Assembly: GCF_036039175.1 (NCBI RefSeq) | Contig: NZ_JAYXKP010000007.1 | Span: 62,001-126,000 of the forward strand | From: Marinilactibacillus sp036039175 | Lineage (GTDB): Bacteria; Bacillota; Bacilli; Lactobacillales; Carnobacteriaceae_A | Length of the DNA: 64,000 bases | Reading direction: 5' to 3' | Notes under the pieces: generated by a model | What the model was told of the DNA's origin: nothing | The model's input: only the letters and a program-made list of their open reading frames with translations | Databases searched by the model: none | In this document: positions 8,002 to 15,412 of the stretch, piece by piece | Layout: the number at the start of each line of letters is the position of its first letter | Numbering within the stretch: position 1 is the stretch's first letter | Made by a program: the position numbers and the translations under genes

Positions 8002-9333
8002 TTAAGAATAAATAGACGGCAAGTCACTAGCGGGCGTTGGGTAAGCAAAGATATGATGAGCAACTTCACTGGCTGAAACTTTTTGTTCGATTAATTGACT
8101 GAAGTAGTTGATCAATTCATCCGCTTCATTGTTCAAGCAAGCTGCGCCGACTAATAATCCGGATTGTTTGTCTTTCACGATTTTGATTGTTGAGATGGGT
8201 TCGTTGGTTCTACGGTAATTGAACCATTGAGTTGCATCAACCGTAGACAATTCGTAATCATCATTGCTTTCATCAACCATCATACCGATTTGAGCCAATT
8301 TAGGGCCGGAAAATACCATTGTGGGAATACTTGGATAAGCTATGGGGTCTGTCGCTTTACCAGTCAAGTACGAAACGACGTAATTAGCCTCAAATGTACA
8401 CACAGGGGTCAGTTTCGGTTGACTCTTAGATAAGATATCTCCGATGGCAAAGATAGCTGGATTGCTTGATTGAAGATGCTCATTGACCGTGATGCCTTTC
8501 TTGTCATACTCTACGCCGGCCTTTTCAAGATTCAGTGTATCTGCATTTGGAATCCTTCCGGTCGTACAGAAGACTAAATCTGTATTTAATTCAAAATTAG
8601 AGTCATCTTTTAATGCATAACCGATAGACGTTTTTTCTACTTTAGAAATATCTACGTTGAAATGGAATGTAACACCTTTGGCTTCTAGTTGTTTAACTAA
8701 CTGGTCGACAAGTTCATGGGCGAAGTCTTTGAGCGGTCTATCGTTATGCTGAATGACATGAACTCTAGACCCAGCTGCATTAGCGATCGCTGCAAACTCA
8801 AAAGCAATGTACCCTCCACCTACCAAAGTGATGGTTTCAGGCATTTCTGGAAGGGATAAGAAATCGTCACTGGTCAGAAAATGCTCTTTTCCTTCAATGT
8901 CTAATATAGAAGGACGTGCGCCAGCAGCGAGAATAAAGTGATCAGCTTTCAACTCGTCACCGTTTACCTCTAAATGATTTTCGTCTATGAATGCAGCTTT
9001 CCCAGTAAAAGTTTCTACACCAGAAGATTCTAAACTACTCTTCATTTGTTCAGGAACGGGAGAAGTAAAGGTCTCTTTAAATGCCATAAGGTCTGGCCAG
9101 TTTACTTTAGGAGCAGAATTCAGCCCTTTTCCTTGTAGTTGATTGACGTGATCTCTAGCTTCAACCGCTGATACGAGTACTTTTTTCGGATCACAACCTC
9201 GGTTTGGACAAGTCCCACCCCAAAGGTCTCCTTCTATAATGGCAACACGTTTACCATTAGCAGCTAAACTTGAAGCCGTCCCCATTCCGGAAACCCCACT
9301 ACCAATAACCACTACATCAAACTCTTTTACCAT
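8002..9333 (-). CDS. Glutathione-reductase-like FAD/NAD(P) disulfide oxidoreductase
   Basis: 443 residues from ATG 9333, chosen because AAAGGAG lies just upstream; the longer frame has no such signal. The FAD-binding GxGxxG (VVIGSGVSGMGTA) opens the protein and the redox-active pair is Cys42 and Cys47 in GGTCPNRGCDPKK. The NAD(P) motif LVGGGYIAFEFA and the second FAD motif FAIGDI follow, then a dimerisation domain. In classical glutathione and lipoamide reductases the C-terminus carries HxHPT with the catalytic His; here the segment reads HIFAYPTPASD, with Tyr at that place. The enzyme is therefore probably a diverged member whose substrate is unknown. Confidence 0.85.
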   Translation of the reverse strand: MVKEFDVVVIGSGVSGMGTASSLAANGKRVAIIEGDLWGGTCPNRGCDPKKVLVSAVEARDHVNQLQGKGLNSAPKVNWPDLMAFKETFTSPVPEQMKSSLESSGVETFTGKAAFIDENHLEVNGDELKADHFILAAGARPSILDIEGKEHFLTSDDFLSLPEMPETITLVGGGYIAFEFAAIANAAGSRVHVIQHNDRPLKDFAHELVDQLVKQLEAKGVTFHFNVDISKVEKTSIGYALKDDSNFELNTDLVFCTTGRIPNADTLNLEKAGVEYDKKGITVNEHLQSSNPAIFAIGDILSKSQPKLTPVCTFEANYVVSYLTGKATDPIAYPSIPTMVFSGPKLAQIGMMVDESNDDYELSTVDATQWFNYRRTNEPISTIKIVKDKQSGLLVGAACLNNEADELINYFSQLIEQKVSASEVAHHIFAYPTPASDLPSIYS

Positions 9334-9553
9334 GAATAACGTCTCCTTTGTTGAGTATTTTCCATTAAAGATCTGCATGTTATTTTTAACACAGAAAGTG
9401 AGACATTGAAAATGAAAGAACCTGGAAGCAAGAGTATTGGGGAATGAAATGTTAGTTTGCAACAATTCTTTTAGATGAAGTATGATGGGATTACATTGTT
9501 ATTGCATTCGAATATGAAACAAAAGATGACTTTATAATCTAAAGGGGAATACT

Positions 9554-10438
9554 ATGGACAAAGTTGATTATTTAATCAGGACCTTTTCGCGTACAAAGCG
9601 GAAGGATTATGAAAACTATATATTAAATGCTATATGGCAAGGAATTGATTGTATAGATATTCGTCCGGTGACACAGCAATTCGTTAGAGTGAATGCTGAC
9701 AAGTACTATTTGATTGATTTGTATTTTCCACAAATTAATATAGGTATTGAAGTAGATGAAGCATTTCACAAGAAAAACATTGAACTGGATTTGAAAAGGT
9801 CCTTAACTATCGAAGAAAAGCTTTCATCCATTCGAGAAGACAGTCTATTTGAGATAAAACGTGTAGATGCAACTTTGTCACTACAGGAATTGACCGTTAG
9901 AATAAAAGAAATTTCTCTAGAGATAAAAGAAAAAATCATAGAAAATGATATCACACAATGGGATACGGACATATCTGTTAAAGAACGGGTTGAAGAAAAA
10001 GGGTTTTTATCTGTAGATGACTTTTACCGATTTCGCTTAATGACAGATGTGGCCAATCAGTTATTTTTTAAAGAGTATAAAGGTTTCCAGCGAGCAAGTT
10101 TCAGTACTATTGTAGAGGATACACCTGTAGCCGTATGGTTTCCAATAATTTCTACTGAGGATAAGAAAGAGCACAATCAATGGTTAAATTATCTTGATAA
10201 CACATGGAGTATACTTGAAGAAAAAAATATTCGTGGTGATGATAAATTACACCATCATAAAATCGGGGAATTAAGAATCGTTTTTGCTAAAATTAGAGAT
10301 CATTTTGGTAAATTTAACTATCGGTATATTGGTAATTTTAAACTAAATAACATATCAGCAGACAATAAAGTACGTAGTTACGTAAAAATAAGTGAAACGT
10401 TATATATTGATTATCAGAACCAGACAATTACTCTTTGA
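9554..10438 (+). CDS. Probable PvuRts1I/AbaSI-like modification-dependent endonuclease
   Basis: 294 residues. The N-terminal 130 show a Vsr/DUF559-like PD-(D/E)xK core: VTQQFVR at 39-45, then IDLYFPQINIGIEVDEAFH with Asp55, Glu66, Asp68, Glu69 and His72, followed by an Arg-rich helix and FEIKRVDAT. This order matches the nuclease domain I recall from PvuRts1I and AbaSI, which cut DNA near 5-hydroxymethyl- or glucosylated cytosine. The C-terminal part (AVWFPIIS, then RIVFAKIRDHFGKFNYRYIG and YVKIS) fits the SRA-like base-flipping domain of that family. No methyltransferase or other defence gene is adjacent, as expected for a stand-alone type IV enzyme. The family call rests on recalled motifs, not on an alignment. 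Confidence 0.68.
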   Translation: MDKVDYLIRTFSRTKRKDYENYILNAIWQGIDCIDIRPVTQQFVRVNADKYYLIDLYFPQINIGIEVDEAFHKKNIELDLKRSLTIEEKLSSIREDSLFEIKRVDATLSLQELTVRIKEISLEIKEKIIENDITQWDTDISVKERVEEKGFLSVDDFYRFRLMTDVANQLFFKEYKGFQRASFSTIVEDTPVAVWFPIISTEDKKEHNQWLNYLDNTWSILEEKNIRGDDKLHHHKIGELRIVFAKIRDHFGKFNYRYIGNFKLNNISADNKVRSYVKISETLYIDYQNQTITL

Positions 10439-10476
10439 GAGACATGGTCTATTAAGATAGTTGAAAGGAAGAGAAA

Positions 10477-10785
10477 ATGAGCAAAATTCTGAATGAAGAT
10501 TTGATTTACGAAGTTCTATCTGTTGTCGATGAGATCCCAGAAGGAAAAGTTGCGACATACGGTCAGATTGCTAGGTTGATTGGGAGAGAAAAGAACGCTC
10601 GCTTGGTCGGTAGAGTGTTGAGTATGTCTGAGTTCTACGGTAAATATCCTTGTCACAGAGTGGTCAATCATGCCGGCAGATTGGCTCCGGGCTGGAAAGA
10701 ACAAAGAGGACTGTTAGAAGCTGAAGATATACCGATGAAGAATGAGATTCAAGTAGAGTTAAGATCTTGTCACTGGGACGAATAA
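10477..10785 (+). CDS. MGMT-family DNA alkyltransferase-like protein
   Basis: 102 residues comprising only the C-terminal DNA-binding/active-site domain of O6-alkylguanine-DNA alkyltransferases. GKVATYGQIARLIG forms the helix-turn-helix and the active motif reads PCHRV at 58-62 with Cys59 retained. Most alkyltransferase-like (ATL) proteins of this size have Trp or Ala instead of Cys, so this could be catalytically competent or a sensor that flags lesions for excision repair. It starts 38 bases after the nuclease gene with a clear GGAAGAG signal and may share its transcript. The terminator after it also serves fabV. Confidence 0.85.
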   Translation: MSKILNEDLIYEVLSVVDEIPEGKVATYGQIARLIGREKNARLVGRVLSMSEFYGKYPCHRVVNHAGRLAPGWKEQRGLLEAEDIPMKNEIQVELRSCHWDE

Positions 10786-10798
10786 GAGATAGGTTGTA

Positions 10799-10838
10799 AA
10801 AAAGAGGTTATGGCTATTGCGCCATAACCTCTTTTTAT
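10799..10838. terminator. Bidirectional terminator
   Basis: A perfect 15-bp stem (10800-10814 with 10821-10835) flanked by A and T runs separates the convergent MGMT and fabV genes. Confidence 0.92.
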
Positions 10839-12034
10839 TAATACTCTAATGCTTTTAGCTCTTCTAAAGTAACGTCTTGTTCAACGTAATTTTCGACCAT
10901 GAAGCCACTTAAGTTTGAAAATTCTTTGTAGAACAGGTCGTAAGCTGTTTTATCAGAATTGAAATTTTCTTCGTTTAATTCTAAAATCAGTTCTTTTGTT
11001 TTTGCTTGCGTGTCGCTATCCAATTCCCAGCTATCAGGTCTTAGACGGCCAACTTCATCGTATTCAGGTTTATTGCCGTAAATCATTTCACGGTAAATAC
11101 GGTCCTGGTGCATAATTGGTGTTTCGTGCGTGCCTTTTTCTTCCATGACTTTATACAAACCAATACAGTAAACAGGGAAGAATGGAATAACAGAACTGGC
11201 TTTAGTGGTTACAGCCGTTGCGACAACAATCAGCGCTTTACCATTGATATCTGTTAATAGTTCATTGATATTTTCAGCTTTTTCATCACAATCTGCTTTG
11301 GCACGGCCAAGTGTACCGCCACCGTAGTAAGGATGATTGAGTTCTGTTCCTAGATAAGAATAATTTGTTGTTAGAACACCGTCAGAAAGAACGCCAGCTT
11401 CTTTTAAAGCTTTCATCCATAATACCCAGTCTTCTCCACCCATAACCTTAACAGTATCGGCGATTTCCTGGTCAGTTGCAGGATCCAGCGTTTCAGTATA
11501 GAAAGTTTGTTCTTGCATGTTGATATTTGGTCCAACGACTGGTTCACCAAGGGCTTTGATAGAAGACATATAAGTTTCTCCAGTATCGGGATCGTTTCTA
11601 CGACCACTTGCCAAACTATATACGACTAAGTCGACTTTGCCGCCGAATTCGTTTTTGATGTAATCAATGACTTCTTGTTTACTTTCATGGCTAAAAGCAT
11701 CTTGCACAAAGTTTTTCGCTACAAGGCCTTCTTTTTCAGCAGCTTCTTTGAAAGCAATGTTGTTATACCAGCCAGCTGTTCCTAGTGAACGAGCACTTTT
11801 AGGTCCTTTTTCAAAAGAAACACCAATTGTATCTGCGCCTGTACCGAACGCCAGACTGATTCTTGTTGCTAAGCCGTAACTTGATGATGCGCCAATGATT
11901 AATACTTTTTTAGGACCTTCAAATGATCCCTTATTTTTAACGTAATCGATTTGATTTTGTACTTCTTGTTTAAGTCCAACTGGATTGATACCCAAGGCAA
12001 CATTTCCTCGAATATTTTGTTTGAATTCCAACAT
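10838..12034 (-). CDS. fabV: NADH-dependent trans-2-enoyl-ACP/CoA reductase FabV
   Basis: 398 residues, the normal length of the FabV/TER family, a long short-chain dehydrogenase. GPKKVLIIGASSSYGLATRI is the nucleotide-binding loop; the catalytic pair fits the family Y-x8-K motif with Tyr237 and Lys246 in PYYGGGTLGRAK. It carries out the last reduction of fatty-acid elongation and is triclosan-tolerant in known members. The ATG is preceded by GGAGG. It is transcribed alone, away from any fab cluster, so whether it supplements or replaces FabI/FabK cannot be judged here. Confidence 0.93.
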   Translation of the reverse strand: MLEFKQNIRGNVALGINPVGLKQEVQNQIDYVKNKGSFEGPKKVLIIGASSSYGLATRISLAFGTGADTIGVSFEKGPKSARSLGTAGWYNNIAFKEAAEKEGLVAKNFVQDAFSHESKQEVIDYIKNEFGGKVDLVVYSLASGRRNDPDTGETYMSSIKALGEPVVGPNINMQEQTFYTETLDPATDQEIADTVKVMGGEDWVLWMKALKEAGVLSDGVLTTNYSYLGTELNHPYYGGGTLGRAKADCDEKAENINELLTDINGKALIVVATAVTTKASSVIPFFPVYCIGLYKVMEEKGTHETPIMHQDRIYREMIYGNKPEYDEVGRLRPDSWELDSDTQAKTKELILELNEENFNSDKTAYDLFYKEFSNLSGFMVENYVEQDVTLEELKALEY

Positions 12035-12227
12035 GATTTATTTCCTCCATTAACTTGTTATAGTCCTATCATATCAGAAAAAACGCTGTAGAGAGAGCTT
12101 ACTTATGAAAAAATCGCTTAACTTTTTAGCATTTTATAAAATCATTTTTTGAAGCTTGTCAGTGGAGTGATTTAAGGATATGCTAGGGTTAAATCACGAT
12201 AAAGAAATATAAGGAGTTGTTTTTTAT

Positions 12228-12944
12228 TTGAGAAAGATTTTGTCTGTTCTGAAAGGGTTATTGTTATTTATTGTTGCTTTTATTCTTACCATGATCAGTT
12301 ACCTGTTGCTTAGTTACATTCAACGAATAGTGTTAGTACCAGATGACTTTTTGCTTTGGACGTTTAACTTTCCTGTAATTATACTGATTATTATTGTCGA
12401 GTTGTTTGTGATCACTATCTTATTTTATTTCTTTCATAAATCTTTCAGAGAATACTTTCAGGCTAATTTTTCCAACAAAGATTTTGTCAGAAAACATCAA
12501 AAGTTAGTGATTGGTTCTTTTATAGGTGGAAGTATCTTTTTACTCTACACCACGGTTACATCAATCACGGTTGTTACTCCTGATAAAGTTATTGATCACT
12601 CATTTCTACGCCCACTAGGACGAGAGTATACATACGATGACGTTGTGAAGATTGATACAGAAGTGAAGAGTGAAAAGTCGATTATACCGTTGTATTCTGA
12701 AGGAGATTTTATTTATATAATTGAGTTGAGTAGTGGGAAAAGAGTTTACTTGAATGATGTTGGCGAAACAAATGATTATGAACACCCCTTTTTTACAATT
12801 GAAGAAATTGATCGTAAATTAGTAAATAGAGGGATTCCGAAAGCTTCAAGTATGGAGAACTTTGAACTGGCTACTAAAGATCTTGATAAAGTCTACACAG
12901 ATGGGATACGAAGGATACTAGAAAATACTGACAGTGTAGAGTAA
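12228..12944 (+). CDS. Membrane protein of unknown function
   Basis: 238 residues. Three hydrophobic segments (about 8-30, 45-68 and 91-113) are followed by a roughly 125-residue soluble domain (TVVTPDKVIDHSFLRPLGRE onward) with alternating strands that could be a PH-like fold. The start is a TTG at 12228 with AAGGAG about eleven bases upstream; no better start is visible. I do not recognise the family. It stands alone between fabV (divergent) and the metallo-hydrolase gene 87 bases downstream. Confidence 0.65.
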   Translation: MRKILSVLKGLLLFIVAFILTMISYLLLSYIQRIVLVPDDFLLWTFNFPVIILIIIVELFVITILFYFFHKSFREYFQANFSNKDFVRKHQKLVIGSFIGGSIFLLYTTVTSITVVTPDKVIDHSFLRPLGREYTYDDVVKIDTEVKSEKSIIPLYSEGDFIYIIELSSGKRVYLNDVGETNDYEHPFFTIEEIDRKLVNRGIPKASSMENFELATKDLDKVYTDGIRRILENTDSVE

Positions 12945-13031
12945 GACGAGCTTTCAGGCGAGTTCGTTGAATTTTACCGCTAGTAACAGCTATACTTTAA
13001 AAGTAAGCAATCAGATAAAGGAGCGGTCACT

Positions 13032-13736
13032 ATGAATGTTCAACCAATAAAAGCATTATCAGACAATTATATTTGGGTCATGGAAGAGGGCGATCGTGCA
13101 GTCGTAGTCGATCCGGGCGAATCTGCTAAGGTATTAGGTTACTTAAAAGAAAACCAATTCAAATTAGAAGCCATTCTTTTAACGCATGAGCACGATGATC
13201 ATATTGGCGGAGTCAAAGAAGTCTTAGCTGATTATCCGGATACACCTGTCTATGGTCCCAAAGAAACAGAACAGCTCAACACGAATACTGTAGGAGATGG
13301 TGACACGTTTGAAGTGCTAGATCAAACTGTAGAAGTATTTAAGACTGCAGGTCACTCAGCTGAGCACATTAGTTTTCTAGTAGGGAGTGCCTTGTTCTGT
13401 GGCGATGCTCTATTCTCTGGCGGGTGTGGACGCGTATTTACTGGAGATTATCAAGCCCAGTATGATGCCTTGCAAGTATTTAATCAGTTAGATGACGGTG
13501 TATTTGTCTACGCTGGTCACGAATATACTCAAACCAACTTGCGATTCGCACAATCCATTGAATCTTCAAACGAATCGATCTCTGAAGAACTAACGCAAGT
13601 CAATGCGCTGAGAGAACAAGATGATCCAACATTACCGTCAACGATTGGAAAAGAAAAACGAATCAATTTATTCTTGAAGGCCGATTCAGTAGAAGCCTTC
13701 ACAGATTTAAGGAATGCGCGCGACGGTTTTAGCTAA
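13032..13736 (+). CDS. gloB: Glyoxalase II-like metallo-beta-lactamase hydrolase
   Basis: 234 residues. The zinc motif THxHxDH is THEHDDH at 51-57, with further ligands in TAGHSAEH, FCGDALFSGGCGRVF and YAGHEYT. The C-terminal segment (LREQDDPTLPSTIGKEKRIN) matches the substrate-binding domain of hydroxyacylglutathione hydrolases, which distinguishes it from generic MBL proteins. The reaction would be hydrolysis of S-lactoyl thiols to D-lactate and free thiol. The thiol in this organism is unknown. The gene has a GGAG site just before the ATG and its own terminator. Confidence 0.85.
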   Translation: MNVQPIKALSDNYIWVMEEGDRAVVVDPGESAKVLGYLKENQFKLEAILLTHEHDDHIGGVKEVLADYPDTPVYGPKETEQLNTNTVGDGDTFEVLDQTVEVFKTAGHSAEHISFLVGSALFCGDALFSGGCGRVFTGDYQAQYDALQVFNQLDDGVFVYAGHEYTQTNLRFAQSIESSNESISEELTQVNALREQDDPTLPSTIGKEKRINLFLKADSVEAFTDLRNARDGFS

Positions 13737-13763
13737 CCATTCAACCTATTTCATAACAAGCTA

Positions 13764-13797
13764 AAAAGGCACTATCCGAAAAGATAGTGCCTTTTGT
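13764..13797. terminator. Bidirectional terminator
   Basis: A 13-bp stem (AAAAGGCACTATC with GATAGTGCCTTTT) lies between the convergent glyoxalase II-like gene and the membrane protein gene. Confidence 0.9.
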
Positions 13798-13809
13798 TCG
13801 TTTTATTCT

Positions 13810-14376
13810 TCATAAAAAAATATCTACAGCTAAACTGAGGAAAAGAAAAGCTGTCACAGCGATAGACAGGACAATTTTTTTCTTTTTAGAATCTGAATTT
13901 GAAATAGATAAAGTGGTTTTAGTATAATAGAAAGCACCTATTGAAATGAGCAGTAATTCCAAGAAAATACTAGCTGGAATAATGTTCCAAAGACCAAATC
14001 CTAAAAGGGGAAAATCTCCAATACTTCCAGGAAGAATGGGTAAATCTGGTCGATGTACAATCAAGTCGAGTATCCAGTGACTGAAAACAATAGCGCCGGT
14101 AATCAGTCCAGATTGATCACCCCAGATCTTCTGTGCAACAAATGCAGCAATCAAAGAGAGAATGAGCGCGCCAACAAGAGAATGAGTATAGAAAGCATGA
14201 ATCATCATATTGCCATATCCGCCTTCGCCTATAGGTTCAATAACTTCCAGTCCAGCTAAATTAAAGGGAATGAAGACAATATCCATTAACTGTGAGCTAA
14301 CGAGTAAAGACCATAAAGGTAGCTTTGGAGCTTTGATTCTAGCAGCAGCGGCAATGCCAAAGTGTCCTGCGAACAA
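13810..14376 (-). CDS. YdjM-like membrane-bound putative metal-dependent hydrolase
   Basis: 188 residues with four to five transmembrane helices. Conserved polar residues sit in the membrane: His5 in AGHFG, the Asp in SSQLMDIVF, and FSHWILDLIVHRPDLP, a His/Asp pattern typical of the family annotated as membrane-bound metal-dependent hydrolases. Enzyme activity has not been shown for such proteins, to my knowledge. The start is TTG 14376 with AGGAGG eight bases upstream, a strong signal that decides the start. Confidence 0.7.
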   Translation of the reverse strand: MFAGHFGIAAAARIKAPKLPLWSLLVSSQLMDIVFIPFNLAGLEVIEPIGEGGYGNMMIHAFYTHSLVGALILSLIAAFVAQKIWGDQSGLITGAIVFSHWILDLIVHRPDLPILPGSIGDFPLLGFGLWNIIPASIFLELLLISIGAFYYTKTTLSISNSDSKKKKIVLSIAVTAFLFLSLAVDIFL

Positions 14377-14509
14377 TTTAATGACCTCCTCATAAAGATA
14401 TGAATTTGAAAATTGTTGATGATGTACTTAAAAGTATATGCTAGTGATGTCGTACTTAGTGTAAAGAGTTTGTAAGGGGAAAATAAAAAATAGAAAGTGA
14501 GTGTGAAAA

Positions 14510-14963
14510 GTGGTAAACGATTCTGTGGTTCAATTATGGAAACAGTTTAAAAAAGAGTATCCGAATGCTCCAGAGCACTACGAAGCTTGGGCATTTGGAG
14601 ATTCCAAAGAAATGGCGGATGAACTTGCAATACTGGTTCTTGAGGGAACGAAGACAGCAACAGCATCCAATTATACGATGTACGAAGAACATGAACCTTT
14701 GCCTTACGTTGGGCTTTATAATGTCTTGCTAGATGGAAGTGGTCAGGCCGTAGCTGTTATTAAAACGACATCGGTAGAAGTAATGCCTTTCGATGAAGTG
14801 TCAGAGGAACAGGCTTTTCTTGAAGGTGAAGGAGACCCGGACGTTGATGTACTGGCGTAAGGTTCATCAAGAGTTTTTTGAGAAAGAACTGAGAGAAATA
14901 AAACAAGATTTTCACGATAAGATTCCTGTTGTCTGCGAAAAGTTTGAAGTGATTTTCAAATAA
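14510..14963 (+). pseudogene. ASCH-domain protein with a +1 frameshift
   Basis: From GTG 14510 the frame gives a typical ASCH N-terminus: WAFGDSKEMADELAILVLEG, then GTKTAT and PYVGLYNVLLDG. At GEGD it runs into VDVLA and a stop at 14860. Dropping one C from the CCC run at 14836-14838 restores the family ending: GDRTLMYWRKVHQEFF and, 36 residues on, VCEKFEVIFK, stopping at 14961-14963. The repaired product is about 150 residues, the usual length for YqfB-like/ASCH proteins thought to bind RNA or modified nucleosides. Either the gene is broken, or the base is a sequencing error. Confidence 0.85.
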
Positions 14964-14973
14964 TCATAAAAAA

Positions 14974-15006
14974 GGACTAGCGATTTTTCGCTAGTCCCTC
15001 TTCTTT
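14974..15006 (+). terminator. Terminator after ASCH gene
   Basis: A perfect 10-bp stem (GGACTAGCGA with TCGCTAGTCC) and a T-rich tail follow the ASCH frame. Confidence 0.85.
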
Positions 15007-15086
15007 TTATCTAAATAAATCTAAGAACCGTTGTCATGAACAAGACTGTTCTTCTACAGACTGGACGGTTTTTTTCAAATCTATCA

Positions 15087-15287
15087 TTACTTTTTACCGA
15101 GATTACCTAAACCACCAAGGCCAAGATCACCGAAGGATTGTTTTGCGGTATCCATTAATTCATCACGTTCGTTTTTATCGATTTTTCCGTCTGAATGAGC
15201 TTCTTTAACTTCTTTAACCAATTGTCCGGCTTTATCTTTGTCTACATTTTTGATTTTTTGCTTTAGTTCATCAAATTTTTGACTCAT
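15087..15287 (-). CDS. Small acidic/basic helical protein
   Basis: 66 residues from an ATG preceded by AAGGATGG. The sequence is highly charged and helical (FDELKQKIKNVDKDKAGQLV), then a segment GKIDKNERDELMDTAKQ reminiscent of one EF-hand-like or stress-protein helix pair, and a Gly/Leu-rich tail LGLGGLGNLGKK. No signal peptide. I do not recognise the family; similar short proteins in lactobacilli are called stress or general hypothetical proteins. Codon use and ribosome site support that it is real. Confidence 0.6.
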   Translation of the reverse strand: MSQKFDELKQKIKNVDKDKAGQLVKEVKEAHSDGKIDKNERDELMDTAKQSFGDLGLGGLGNLGKK

Positions 15288-15412
15288 CTAATCCATCCTT
15301 TTTTGGTCTATTTAGTACATTCATACCTTAAGGAAAATCGTTGAATTATTCAAACAATAAGATTGTGAAATAGACAGTGCAACTCTTCGTTTTAAGTGAT
15401 CATCTGTTTGAT

